From contig NZ_BOQP01000020.1 of NCBI RefSeq assembly GCF_018332715.1, forward strand, positions 1 to 64,000: DNA of 64,000 nt, given 5' to 3'. Positions 42,721-50,478 of the stretch are shown here, piece after piece (within the stretch, counting starts at the first letter, position 1; every line of letters begins with the position of its first letter). This DNA is from Winogradskya consettensis (GTDB taxonomy: Bacteria > Actinomycetota > Actinomycetes > Mycobacteriales > Micromonosporaceae). The notes beneath the pieces were generated by a model, which was not told the origin of the DNA, searched no databases, and saw nothing but the letters and a program-made list of their open reading frames with translations. The translations under genes were made by a program, and so were the position numbers.

Positions 42721-43140
42721 ATGCAGCGGACCCTGCTCGGCGGCAAGATCCACCGCGCCACGGTTACCCAGGCGGATCTGCACTACGTCGGTTCCATCAC
42801 CATCGACAAGACCCTGATGGACGCCGCTGACCTCGTCGAGGGCGAGCAGGTGCAGGTCGTCGACATCGACAACGGCGCCCGGCTGGTCACGTACGCGATC
42901 GAGGGCCCGGCCGGCTCCGGGGTGATCGGCATCAACGGCGCGGCCGCGCGACTCATCTCCGTCGGTGACCTCGTCATCATCATGAGCTTCAAGCAGGTCG
43001 ACGAGGCCGAGCGCGCCGACTACGTACCGTGCGTGGCCCACGTCAACGAGCGCAACGAGCTTGTCGAGATCGGCAGCGACCCGTCCCAGCCGGTGCCGGG
43101 TTCCGAGGACCAGATCTCCAGCAAGGTTCTGGTTCACTGA
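42721..43140 (+). CDS. panD: Aspartate 1-decarboxylase (pyruvoyl enzyme)
   Basis: A 139-residue PanD of normal length. The self-cleavage site is Gly24-Ser25 in HYVGSITID, which yields the pyruvoyl group. Other conserved pieces are LLGGKIHRATVTQADL and YAIEGPAGSGVIGINGAAARL. It makes beta-alanine and CO2 from L-aspartate, normally for pantothenate. Here it sits behind an iron box inside a siderophore locus whose NRPS module 2 is predicted to use beta-alanine, so I infer a dedicated precursor role. The ATG at 42721 has GGAGGA 8 bases upstream; an earlier in-frame start is rejected. Confidence 0.93.
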   Translation: MQRTLLGGKIHRATVTQADLHYVGSITIDKTLMDAADLVEGEQVQVVDIDNGARLVTYAIEGPAGSGVIGINGAAARLISVGDLVIIMSFKQVDEAERADYVPCVAHVNERNELVEIGSDPSQPVPGSEDQISSKVLVH

Positions 43141-43144
43141 GATC

Positions 43145-43492
43145 ATGGGAGCGCTGACGATCTGCCGGGACTGTTGCTGCGGCGACAGGAAAAAACACCC
43201 GGAAGTCGATCACGACGCGCAACTCGAGGCTTTCCGCGGCGCGGTGGGGGACAGGCATCGGGTACGCGTGAGCGAGTGCCTGAGCGTGTGTGAACGGTCC
43301 AATGTGGTCGTCGTGCACCCGACCCCCGCCGCCCGCCGCGACGGCGCCCGCCTGGTCCATCTCGGCGATGTCCTTGAAGATCACCTGGTCGGGGCGGTCG
43401 TCGGATGGCTGGACGCCGGTGGCCCCGGCGTCGCCCAGGTCCCGGGTGAACTTGCTGAACGCGTATTCAACCCGGCCGACTACGCGGACTGA
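43145..43492 (+). CDS. (2Fe-2S) ferredoxin-domain small protein
   Basis: A 115-residue protein with the cysteine pattern C7-x2-C10-C11-C12 and C45-x3-C49. This pattern is seen in thioredoxin-like [2Fe-2S] ferredoxins, with V-V-V-V-H-P after the second pair. It begins 4 bp after panD and is surely cotranscribed with it, hence probably iron-regulated. By inference it could pass electrons for release of iron from the imported ferric siderophore, since no other ferric-siderophore reductase (FhuF or SIP) is seen in the window. Which Cys residues bind the cluster is not certain. Confidence 0.7.
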   Translation: MGALTICRDCCCGDRKKHPEVDHDAQLEAFRGAVGDRHRVRVSECLSVCERSNVVVVHPTPAARRDGARLVHLGDVLEDHLVGAVVGWLDAGGPGVAQVPGELAERVFNPADYAD

Positions 43493-43562
43493 GCATCGTG
43501 GACAGGTCTATGCTTGCGCGCGACGATCGAGCAAGTTGCAGACGAACCCGAAGGAAGCGCAC

Positions 43563-44381
43563 GTGGCAGACGGCACGGCCGCCCCCGGCGGCGGCGAGCG
43601 TGATATTCCCAAGCTGGACACGACGGTGCCGCAGACGGCACGGATCTGGAACTACCTGCTCGGCGGCAAGGACAACTTCGCGGTGGACCGGGAGGTGGGC
43701 GACCAGATCATCGCCGGCCTGCCGCAGCTCGCGGAGAACGCTCGCCTCTCCCGGGCATACCTCGCGCGTGCGGTGCGTTACCTCGCCGGGGAAGCCGGCA
43801 TCCGGCAGTTCCTCGACATCGGCACCGGGCTGCCTACCGCCGACAACACCCACGAGGTCGCCCAGTCGGTTGCCCCCGACTCCCGGATCGTCTACGTCGA
43901 CAACGACCCGCTCGTGCTCGCGCACGCCAGGGCGCTGCTGACGACCAGTTCCGAGGGTGCGACCGACTACATCGACGCCGACATCCGCGACAGCAAGACG
44001 ATCCTCGGTGAGGCCGCCCGTACGCTGGACCTCGACAAACCGGTCGCCCTCATCCTGATGGGCATTCTCGGTCACATCGAGTCCGACGACGAGGCGCGCG
44101 CCATCATCCGGTCCTTCACCGACCACCTGCCGTCGGGCAGCTACGTGGCGATGTACGACGGCAGCGACACCAGCCCGGACAACACCGAGGCGGTGCGCAT
44201 CTGGAACATCTCGGCCAACCCGAAGTACCACCTGCGCACTCCCGAGCAGTTCGTGGGACTCTTCGAGGGGCTGGAGATCGTCGAGCCCGGCGCGGTGTCG
44301 GTGACCCGCTGGCACCCCGAGCCCGGCGCGGAGAACGCGAATGAGATCGACCAGTACGCCGTTGTCGGGCGCAAGCCGTAA
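43563..44381 (+). CDS. SAM-dependent methyltransferase (SAV2177/DUF574 family)
   Basis: A 272-residue protein. Family hallmarks are the ARIWNYLLGGKDNFAVDREVGD start region (about 20-42), QFLDIGTGLPTADNTHEVAQ (SAM-binding, about 82-101), and VYVDNDPLVLAHARALL. The family is large in actinomycetes, and substrates are unknown. The GTG at 43563 has AAGGAA 6 bases upstream. It precedes an XRE/DUF5753 regulator by 10 bp, a pairing common in these genomes. No evident siderophore role. Confidence 0.88.
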   Translation: MADGTAAPGGGERDIPKLDTTVPQTARIWNYLLGGKDNFAVDREVGDQIIAGLPQLAENARLSRAYLARAVRYLAGEAGIRQFLDIGTGLPTADNTHEVAQSVAPDSRIVYVDNDPLVLAHARALLTTSSEGATDYIDADIRDSKTILGEAARTLDLDKPVALILMGILGHIESDDEARAIIRSFTDHLPSGSYVAMYDGSDTSPDNTEAVRIWNISANPKYHLRTPEQFVGLFEGLEIVEPGAVSVTRWHPEPGAENANEIDQYAVVGRKP

Positions 44382-44391
44382 TCAGAGAGCC

Positions 44392-45270
44392 ATGCCGGTG
44401 AGCGCACCAGAGCAGAACGGCGGGCCCACGGTCCGCCGGTTGCAGCTCGGCGCCCGCCTGCGGAGTCTGCGCCTGGCCGCGGGGATCTCCCGCGACCAGG
44501 CCGGCTACGAGATCCGCGGGTCCGAATCCAAGATCAGCCGGATGGAGCTGGGCCGCGTCGCGTTCAAGGAGCGCGACGTCATCGACCTGCTCAAGCTCTA
44601 CGGGGTCACCGACGACGGGGAGCACGAGCGTCTGCTGGCATTGGCGCGCGAGGCCAATTCGCCGGGCTGGTGGCACTCGTACGGCGATGTGCTCACCACG
44701 TGGTTCCAGAACTATCTGGACCTCGAACAGGCCGCCGAGCTGATCCGCACGTACGAGATCCAGTTCGTGCCGGGACTGCTCCAGACCGACGCGTACGCCC
44801 GAGCGGTCATCATGCTCGGACACGGCACCGCCTCAGCCGAGGAGATCGACCGGCGCGCCGACCTGCGCATGGCCCGTAAACAGCTCCTCACCCAGGAGCA
44901 GTCCCCGCGGCTCTGGGCGGTGATCGACGAGGCGGTCCTGCGCCGTCCGATCGGCGGCCGTGAGGTGCTCCGCGAGCAGATCCGCTATCTGATCGACGTC
45001 TCCACCCAGCGCAACGTACGGCTACAGGTGATCCCGTTCCAGTCCGGTGGCCACGCAGCCGCCGGCGGCGCGTTCTCCATCCTGCGCTTCTCCCACCAGC
45101 ACCTGCCCGACGTCGTCTACATCGAGCACCTGACGTCCGGCCTCTACCTGGACAAACGCGAGGACGTCGACCACTACGCGGCCGCGATGGGCCGCTTGGT
45201 CATCGAGGCTGAGCAACCCGACCGTACCCAGGAACTCCTCCGGAAAGCCCTCCGCGACCTCGAAGATTGA
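44392..45270 (+). CDS. XRE-family regulator with DUF5753 domain
   Basis: A 292-residue protein. The N-terminal helix-turn-helix (about 15-75) contains LGARLRSLRLAAGISRDQAGYEIRGSESKISRMELGR. A DUF5753 domain follows (about 95-285) with YEIQFVPGLLQTDAYARAVI and LQVIPFQSGGHAAAGGAFSIL. This class is abundant in actinomycetes and often works with a small DUF397 partner, which I do not see next to it. The ATG at 44392 is chosen from the N-terminal domain. A perfect hairpin follows. Confidence 0.9.
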   Translation: MPVSAPEQNGGPTVRRLQLGARLRSLRLAAGISRDQAGYEIRGSESKISRMELGRVAFKERDVIDLLKLYGVTDDGEHERLLALAREANSPGWWHSYGDVLTTWFQNYLDLEQAAELIRTYEIQFVPGLLQTDAYARAVIMLGHGTASAEEIDRRADLRMARKQLLTQEQSPRLWAVIDEAVLRRPIGGREVLREQIRYLIDVSTQRNVRLQVIPFQSGGHAAAGGAFSILRFSHQHLPDVVYIEHLTSGLYLDKREDVDHYAAAMGRLVIEAEQPDRTQELLRKALRDLED

Positions 45271-45273
45271 CCA

Positions 45274-45310
45274 CTTGTCCGGACCGGCGGTCGGCGCCGG
45301 TCCGGACAAG
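45274..45310 (+). terminator. Terminator after the XRE regulator
   Basis: A perfect 16-bp stem CTTGTCCGGACCGGCG / CGCCGGTCCGGACAAG with a 5-base loop, starting 4 bases after the stop codon. Confidence 0.8.
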
Positions 45311-45376
45311 AGGGAATCCCGGCCTGATCGGGGAAAGTCGCTGGCGGTGGCTTGACGGTGCCGTGAAGATCGCTGG

Positions 45377-45904
45377 ATGCATGTATTCGGCGAGTTGGTG
45401 AAGTTGCGGGCCATGGGGCCTTCGGATGCCGAGGCTCTGTGGCGGTGGAACCACGATCCGGTGGTCATGCGGTGGATGCATGAGAACTATGCCCAACCGC
45501 TGGAACGTACGCGTGCCTGGCTCGAGGAGCGGCCGCGGAACGAGTACGGCAATGTGCTCTTCGGGATCGAGACGCTTGCCGGGCAGACACTCATCGGGCT
45601 GATCGTGTTGCGCGATGCCGAGCCTGAACTGGGCTGCGCCAAGATGGATATCTACATCGGTGAGAAAGACCACTGGGGCAAGGGGTACGGGACCGATGCC
45701 GTGCGCACGGTGTGCCGCTACGGATTCGACAAGATGCGGCTGCACAAGATCTCTCTGACCGTCGTCGCGGCGAACGAGCGGGCGCAGCGGGCGTACGAGA
45801 AGGTGGGCTTTGTTGTTGAAGGTCGGCTTCGCAGCTGCTTCCGCAGGGACGGGGAGTGGTTCGACGAGCTGACGATGGGCTTGCTCGAGGGGGAACTGCG
45901 GTGA
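45377..45904 (+). CDS. GNAT-family acetyltransferase (RimJ/RimL type)
   Basis: A 175-residue GNAT protein. The acetyl-CoA pyrophosphate-binding stretch is HWGKGYGTDAVRTVCRYGFD, followed by ISLTVVAANERAQRAYEKVGFVVEGRLR, characteristic of the RimJ/RimL ribosomal-protein and antibiotic-acetylating branch. The substrate is unknown. Its stop overlaps the GTG of the aldo/keto reductase, so the two are translationally coupled. Confidence 0.88.
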   Translation: MHVFGELVKLRAMGPSDAEALWRWNHDPVVMRWMHENYAQPLERTRAWLEERPRNEYGNVLFGIETLAGQTLIGLIVLRDAEPELGCAKMDIYIGEKDHWGKGYGTDAVRTVCRYGFDKMRLHKISLTVVAANERAQRAYEKVGFVVEGRLRSCFRRDGEWFDELTMGLLEGELR

Positions 45905-46857
45905 GGACCACAACACTCGGTAGTAAGGGTCCACAGGTCGGCGTCGTCGGTCTGGGGTGCATGGGGATGACGCATGCGTACGACCTGGGTGCCACGCGGG
46001 ATGATGTGACATCGATCTCGGTCATTCATCAGGCGATCGATCTCGGGATGACGCTGATCGACACGGCCGACGTGTACGGGCCGTTCACCAACGAGGAACT
46101 GGTCGGGAAGGCCCTGGCCGGCGGGTGGCGTGACCGGGCCGTGCTGGCCACCAAGGTCGGCCTGCTCTCGGCGGGCACCGCGGGGCTGGTGCGCGACGGG
46201 AGCCCGGAACACGTCCGCACGTCGATCGACGACAGCCTGAAGCGGCTCGGCACCGATCATGTGGACCTCTACCAGCTGCATCGCGTCGACACCGCCGTGC
46301 CGATCGAGGAGACCTGGGGCGCCATGGCCGAGGTTGTCGCGGCCGGTAAGGCGCGGCTGATCGGGCTCTCCGAGGTGAGCGTCGAGGAGATCAAGCGGGC
46401 GCAGGCTGTGCACCCGGTCGCGTCCGTGCAGTCCGAGATGTCGCTGTGGACCAGGGACGCGCTCGACGACGTGCTGCCTTACTGCGCGGAGCAGGGCATC
46501 GCGTTCTTACCGTTCTCGCCGCTCGGGCGGGGGTTCCTGGCCGGCCGGTTCGCTTCCTTCGATGACCTGCCGCAGGACGACTTCCGGCGCGGGCTGCCGC
46601 GGTTCCAGCAGGACGCGCTGCGCGCCAACCTGGAGATCGTCGGCCAGGTGCGCGCGGTTGCTGAGCGGATCGGGTCCAGCCCCGCAAGGGTTGCGCTTGC
46701 CTGGGTGCTCGCGCAGGGCCGGTACGTCGTGCCGATCCCCGGCACCAAGACGCCGAAGTACCTGACCGACAACGCAGGTTCCGCCGACGTCATCCTCGGA
46801 GAGGCCGAACTCGCCGAGCTGAACGCCTTGCCTGCCCCGGAAGGCGGCCGTTACTGA
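45901..46857 (+). CDS. Aldo/keto reductase
   Basis: A 318-residue AKR of normal length. The catalytic tetrad can be read as Asp (DTADVYG), Tyr in the same motif, Lys (LATKVGLL) and His (YQLHRVD). The NADPH-binding C-terminal motif is VVPIPGTKTPKYLTDN. It resembles YajO/PdxI-like oxidoreductases of unassigned substrate. The GTG start overlaps the GNAT stop (GTGA). Confidence 0.9.
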   Translation: MRTTTLGSKGPQVGVVGLGCMGMTHAYDLGATRDDVTSISVIHQAIDLGMTLIDTADVYGPFTNEELVGKALAGGWRDRAVLATKVGLLSAGTAGLVRDGSPEHVRTSIDDSLKRLGTDHVDLYQLHRVDTAVPIEETWGAMAEVVAAGKARLIGLSEVSVEEIKRAQAVHPVASVQSEMSLWTRDALDDVLPYCAEQGIAFLPFSPLGRGFLAGRFASFDDLPQDDFRRGLPRFQQDALRANLEIVGQVRAVAERIGSSPARVALAWVLAQGRYVVPIPGTKTPKYLTDNAGSADVILGEAELAELNALPAPEGGRY

Positions 46858-46858
46858 G

Positions 46859-46893
46859 GCCCCCGCGGGGAAATACCGAAGTCCCGCGGGGGC
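46859..46893. terminator. Bidirectional terminator between AKR and formyltransferase genes
   Basis: A perfect 11-bp stem GCCCCCGCGGG / CCCGCGGGGGC between convergent genes, loop 13 bases. Confidence 0.75.
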
Positions 46894-46917
46894 GAATACT
46901 GAGTGCGGCCTGCGTTC

Positions 46918-47874
46918 CTACTCAGGCGAAGGCCGGCTGGTGAGGTAGCCGCCCATGGTGGTGAAGTACTCGTGGGCGGCCAGCTCCGTGCCGTCCTCCG
47001 TGCGTACCTTGGTGATCAAAAGGGCTTTGCTGCGGCCGCGACGGGCCTCGGCGCCGGCGACAACCGCGACCCCGTCGCCCTCGCGGTAGAAGATGCGGCC
47101 CGGGGTGCCGCCGTAGACGGCCTCGGAGACGCGGGCGGAGATGATCTCCAGGCGCTGCTGTTTGTGGAAGCAGAAAGCCTGCGGGTAGGGCGCTGACTGG
47201 GCACGGACCAGGCGGGACAACTCCTCGGCGGTCCAGGTCCAGTCGATGCGGATGTCTTCCTCGGAGCGTTTGTGGAAGAAGCTGGCCTTCGAGCGGTCCT
47301 GCGGCACGAAGTCCCTGCGGCCTGAGGCGATCTCGGCGAGACCGTCGACGGTGATCGGGCCGAAGAGCTCCAGCGTTTTGTGGAACAGGTCGGTGGTGGT
47401 GTCCTCGGGGCCGACCGGGACGGCGCGCTGCAGGACGATCGGTCCGGCGTCGAGGGTGTCGTCCATCATGTGCGCGGTGACGCCGACCTCGGGTTCGTCG
47501 TTGAGCAGGGCCCAGATCAGGGGCGAGAATCCCGCGTACGCCGGGAGCAGCGCATCGTGCACGTTGAGCGTCCCGAAAGCCGGCAGTGTGAAGATGCGCG
47601 GCGGGATCCAGGTGCGCCAGTTGGTGGCGACGATGACGTCCGGCGCGACCTGTTTGAGGGCTTCGTAGAGCTCCTCGTCGTCCGGCCGTTCGCGGACCAT
47701 GACGGGCACGCCGGCCTCGCGCGCGAGCTCCTCGACGGAGTCCGACCAGACTTTCTCGTAAGCACCTTCACCGCGCGGGTGGGTTACCACCATGGCGACG
47801 TCGTGCTCCGAATCCAGCAGGGCTTGCAGGGTTCGGTGCCCCCACGTCTGGAAGCCGAACATGACGACCCGCAT
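46918..47874 (-). CDS. Hydroxyornithine formyltransferase (CchA/FxbA-like)
   Basis: A 318-residue methionyl-tRNA-formyltransferase relative. The formyl-transfer triad is present as Asn104, His106 (LNVHDALLPAYAG) and Asp142 (MMDDTLDAGPIV). A Fmt_C-like C-terminal domain follows. The N-terminal MRVVMFGFQTWGHRTLQAL segment is typical of siderophore formyltransferases. It would put a formyl group from N10-formyl-tetrahydrofolate on N5-hydroxyornithine for NRPS module 1. The ATG at 47874 has GAGGAG 6 bases upstream, better than the ATG at 47895. It is divergent from the hydroxylase across an iron box. Confidence 0.9.
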   Translation of the reverse strand: MRVVMFGFQTWGHRTLQALLDSEHDVAMVVTHPRGEGAYEKVWSDSVEELAREAGVPVMVRERPDDEELYEALKQVAPDVIVATNWRTWIPPRIFTLPAFGTLNVHDALLPAYAGFSPLIWALLNDEPEVGVTAHMMDDTLDAGPIVLQRAVPVGPEDTTTDLFHKTLELFGPITVDGLAEIASGRRDFVPQDRSKASFFHKRSEEDIRIDWTWTAEELSRLVRAQSAPYPQAFCFHKQQRLEIISARVSEAVYGGTPGRIFYREGDGVAVVAGAEARRGRSKALLITKVRTEDGTELAAHEYFTTMGGYLTSRPSPE

Positions 47875-47916
47875 GAATATCTCCTCATCCGACACCGTGG
47901 ACTTGAGCGTCTGGGC

Positions 47917-47935
47917 TTAGGTTAGGCTAACCGAA
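47917..47935. promoter_or_regulatory. Iron box between formyltransferase and hydroxylase genes
   Basis: TTAGGTTAGGCTAACCGAA matches 18 of 19 consensus positions, the best in the window. It lies 43 bp from the formyltransferase start and 39 bp from the hydroxylase start, so one DmdR/IdeR site can repress both tailoring genes. Confidence 0.94.
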
Positions 47936-47973
47936 ATCCGGGGTCAGAACGGCCCCGCCGTGGAGGGACGGAC

Positions 47974-49269
47974 ATGTCTGAACCTGAACTCGATGTCGTG
48001 GGGATCGGCTTCGGCCCGTCCAATCTGGCCTTGGCTCTCGCGGTGTCGGAACATAACGGCGCCGGCGGTTCCCCGGTCTCCACACGGTTCCTCGAGCGAC
48101 AGGCCTCCTTCGGATGGCATCGCGGGATGCTGCTCGACGACGCCACCATGCAGGTCTCGTTCCTCAAGGACCTGGTGACCCTGCGCAACCCGACCAGCGA
48201 ATTCAGCTTCCTGCGCTACCTGCACAGTCGCGGACGGCTGATCGACTTCATCAACCACAAGAACCTGTTCCCGCTGCGTGCGGAGTTCCACGACTACTTC
48301 ACGTGGGCCGCCGAGCAGGTCGCCGACCAGGCCACCTATGACGCCGAGGTGCTGTCGGTGACCCCGGTCGAGGATGCCCGCGGTGAGGTCGGCGCGGTCG
48401 ACGTACTGTCCCGCCAGGGCGGCAGGCTCACCACCCACCGGGCCCGCAACCTGGTCATCGGCACGGGTCTGCGTCCCCGGCTGCCCGAGGGCGTCACCGC
48501 CTCGGACCGGATCTGGCACACCAGCGACCTGTTGCACAAGCTCCCGCTCGTGCGAGGAACCCGTCCCCGCCGTTTCATCGTCGTGGGTGCAGGCCAGAGC
48601 GCGGCCGAGGCCGTCGCCACCCTGCACACGGAATTCCCCGAGTCCGAGGTCTGCGCGGTCTTCTCCCGGTACGGCTACTCGCCGGCCGACGACAGCTCCT
48701 TCGCCAACCGCATCTTCGACCCGGACGCGGTGGACGAGTTCTTCAGCGCCCCCGAGGAGGTCAAGCGGCAGCTGATGGACTATCACAGCAACACGAACTA
48801 CTCGGTCGTCGACATCGACCTCATCAACGACCTGTACCGCCGCCAGTACCAGGAGAAGGTTCTCGGCCGCGAACGCCTCCGCATGATCAACGTCTCCCGC
48901 ATGACGGGCGTCGCGGACGGCCCATCGGGCGCGGTTGCCAGCATTCAGTCGCTGGTGACGGGCGAGACCAGCACCCTCGAAGCGGACGTGGTGGTCTGCG
49001 CGACGGGCTACCACCAGGCTGACCCGTACGCCGTGCTCGGTGACGTGGCCGCCCTCTGCCACCGTGACGCCCAGGGACGGCCGAAGGTGGAGCGTGACTA
49101 CCGCGCGGCGACCGACCCGCGCCTGCGGGTGGGCATCTACCTGCAGGGGGGTACGGAGCACACGCACGGCATCACCTCCGCGCTGCTCTCCAACACGGCG
49201 ATCCGAGTCGGCGAGATCCTCGGTTCGGTGGTCACCCGTCGCACGGCGCCGGCATTGATCGCAGCTTGA
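47974..49269 (+). CDS. L-ornithine N5-monooxygenase (PvdA/CchB-like)
   Basis: A 431-residue flavin hydroxylase. The FAD motif is VVGIGFGPSNLALALA (about 8-23), with MQVSFLKDLVTLRNPTSEFSFLRYL in between. The NADPH motif is IVVGAGQSAAEAVA (about 203-216), and the late CATGYH motif is characteristic of N-hydroxylating monooxygenases. It makes N5-hydroxyornithine, required for modules 1, 3 and 5. GGAGGG lies 6 bases before the ATG. The last codons and stop lie in the first unit of a 23-bp tandem repeat. Confidence 0.93.
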   Translation: MSEPELDVVGIGFGPSNLALALAVSEHNGAGGSPVSTRFLERQASFGWHRGMLLDDATMQVSFLKDLVTLRNPTSEFSFLRYLHSRGRLIDFINHKNLFPLRAEFHDYFTWAAEQVADQATYDAEVLSVTPVEDARGEVGAVDVLSRQGGRLTTHRARNLVIGTGLRPRLPEGVTASDRIWHTSDLLHKLPLVRGTRPRRFIVVGAGQSAAEAVATLHTEFPESEVCAVFSRYGYSPADDSSFANRIFDPDAVDEFFSAPEEVKRQLMDYHSNTNYSVVDIDLINDLYRRQYQEKVLGRERLRMINVSRMTGVADGPSGAVASIQSLVTGETSTLEADVVVCATGYHQADPYAVLGDVAALCHRDAQGRPKVERDYRAATDPRLRVGIYLQGGTEHTHGITSALLSNTAIRVGEILGSVVTRRTAPALIAA

Positions 49270-49347
49270 CCCGAGCTCCGGCCGCAGCTTGACCCGAGCT
49301 CCGGCCGCAGCTTGACCCGAGCTCCGGCCGCAGCTTGACCCGCGGCC
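49261..49347. repeat. 23-bp tandem repeat starting inside the hydroxylase stop region
   Basis: Three exact copies of a 23-bp unit beginning GCAGCTTGACCCGAGCTCCG (49261, 49284, 49307), then a partial fourth. Copy 1 contains the last two codons and TGA of the hydroxylase. Confidence 0.92.
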
Positions 49348-49377
49348 AGGTCGCGGCTCGGCCCGCGGCCGGTGGGG

Positions 49378-50154
49378 TCAGGTCCGTGGTGTCTTGGTGC
49401 CGTGCACCCGGGTGTATTCGGCGGCGAGCCATTCGCCGAGCTCGTCGATGAGCGTGAGGAGGGTGGTGTGGTCCCCGGCAGGGTTCCGCGCCACCCGCAA
49501 CGCGTCACGCATCTGCCCGGCGTGGTCGGGGTAGTAACCGGCGAAGATGTCGGTGGATCGTTCGAGGTCGCTGGTCCAGCTGCCCCATCGCGGCATGACC
49601 AGCGTGAACCCGGTGCGGATCAGCCGGCGGGCCAGCACGCGACTCAGCGCCGGGTCATTGACGGCGAGCCTGCGCCGCCATTCGGGGAGGACCAGCCCCA
49701 GATCCCCGTTCGTCTCCCGGGCCAGCAGCGACGTGGGGAAGTAGGCCGGTAGCTGCTCGGCGAGGTCGTCGCCCACCAGCGGCGTGCAGAGGCACGCGGT
49801 GAAAAATCCGAGATCGTGACGTTCGAGATCGCTCAGCAGGGTTCGCGTACTGAACAGCAGGATCCCGGCTCCGTCGATCTGCGGGAAGTACCGATCAAGA
49901 TCTATTTCCAACGTACGCGCGTCAGCGCGCTCCTTCTCCCCTGGCTCCTCGCGCAGCGCCAGCATGAGGTCCAGGTCGGAGACGCCGGGTGTAGCCGTGC
50001 CGCGTGGAATGCTGCCGTAAATGTATGCACTGTGCAGGCGTTCCGGGCCGAAGGTCGAGGCGATCCTCGTCCGTGCCGCGGCGACGACCGGCGCGAAATC
50101 GGCCGGTACCCCCTCGAGGTTGCCTTCGCGGGGGATTCGGGTTGGTTCGGGCAT
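49378..50154 (-). CDS. Aminoglycoside-adenylyltransferase-like nucleotidyltransferase
   Basis: A 258-residue protein. The nucleotidyltransferase signature YGSIPRGTATPGVSDLDLML (GSxxxG...SDxDL; about 44-63) carries the metal-binding Asp pair. The rest resembles the helical C-terminal domain of AadA-type enzymes (CTPLVGDDLAE, LARRLIRTGFTL). It could adenylylate an aminoglycoside or another small molecule; resistance is not established by sequence alone. The ATG at 50154 is preferred over 50169. Confidence 0.7.
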   Translation of the reverse strand: MPEPTRIPREGNLEGVPADFAPVVAAARTRIASTFGPERLHSAYIYGSIPRGTATPGVSDLDLMLALREEPGEKERADARTLEIDLDRYFPQIDGAGILLFSTRTLLSDLERHDLGFFTACLCTPLVGDDLAEQLPAYFPTSLLARETNGDLGLVLPEWRRRLAVNDPALSRVLARRLIRTGFTLVMPRWGSWTSDLERSTDIFAGYYPDHAGQMRDALRVARNPAGDHTTLLTLIDELGEWLAAEYTRVHGTKTPRT

Positions 50155-50199
50155 GGCGTGACGGCCCATCCGTGAGCCGCCGCGGCGGCAAAGTTTGTT

Positions 50200-50215
50200 G
50201 TGACCGGGCGGTCAC
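50200..50215. promoter_or_regulatory. Palindromic possible operator
   Basis: GTGACCG-GG-CGGTCAC, a perfect 7-2-7 palindrome, lies 46 bp before the start of the minus-strand nucleotidyltransferase gene. It has the look of a dimeric repressor site, but the regulator is unknown. In the rest of the 324-bp gap (50155-50478) I see no gene. Confidence 0.4.
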
Positions 50216-50478
50216 GGAGTGATATTTGCTGGTCAGTGGGGGTCTGCCGGTAAAGCTTCACAGAATGCATCGGGCATCGGCGGGCGTCGAAGCAACGTAA
50301 CGAGCGTTAGGTGCCCGGCCTGCGGTTTTCCGGCGCAAGGGGGTGAAGATCGACCTAACTTCCAATGTCGACTCATCCGTTCAGACGAACTGCGTTCACG
50401 GATGTTGTTCTTGGTCGTCACTCAGAGGAAACTCAGCCCTCGCGTTGATCCCTCCCCCTCGACGCTCAAGGACGTGTG

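Noticed and set aside
49378..50154. Claiming an aminoglycoside resistance gene
   Set aside because: The nucleotidyltransferase motif is clear, but substrate specificity cannot be read and no resistance context is present.
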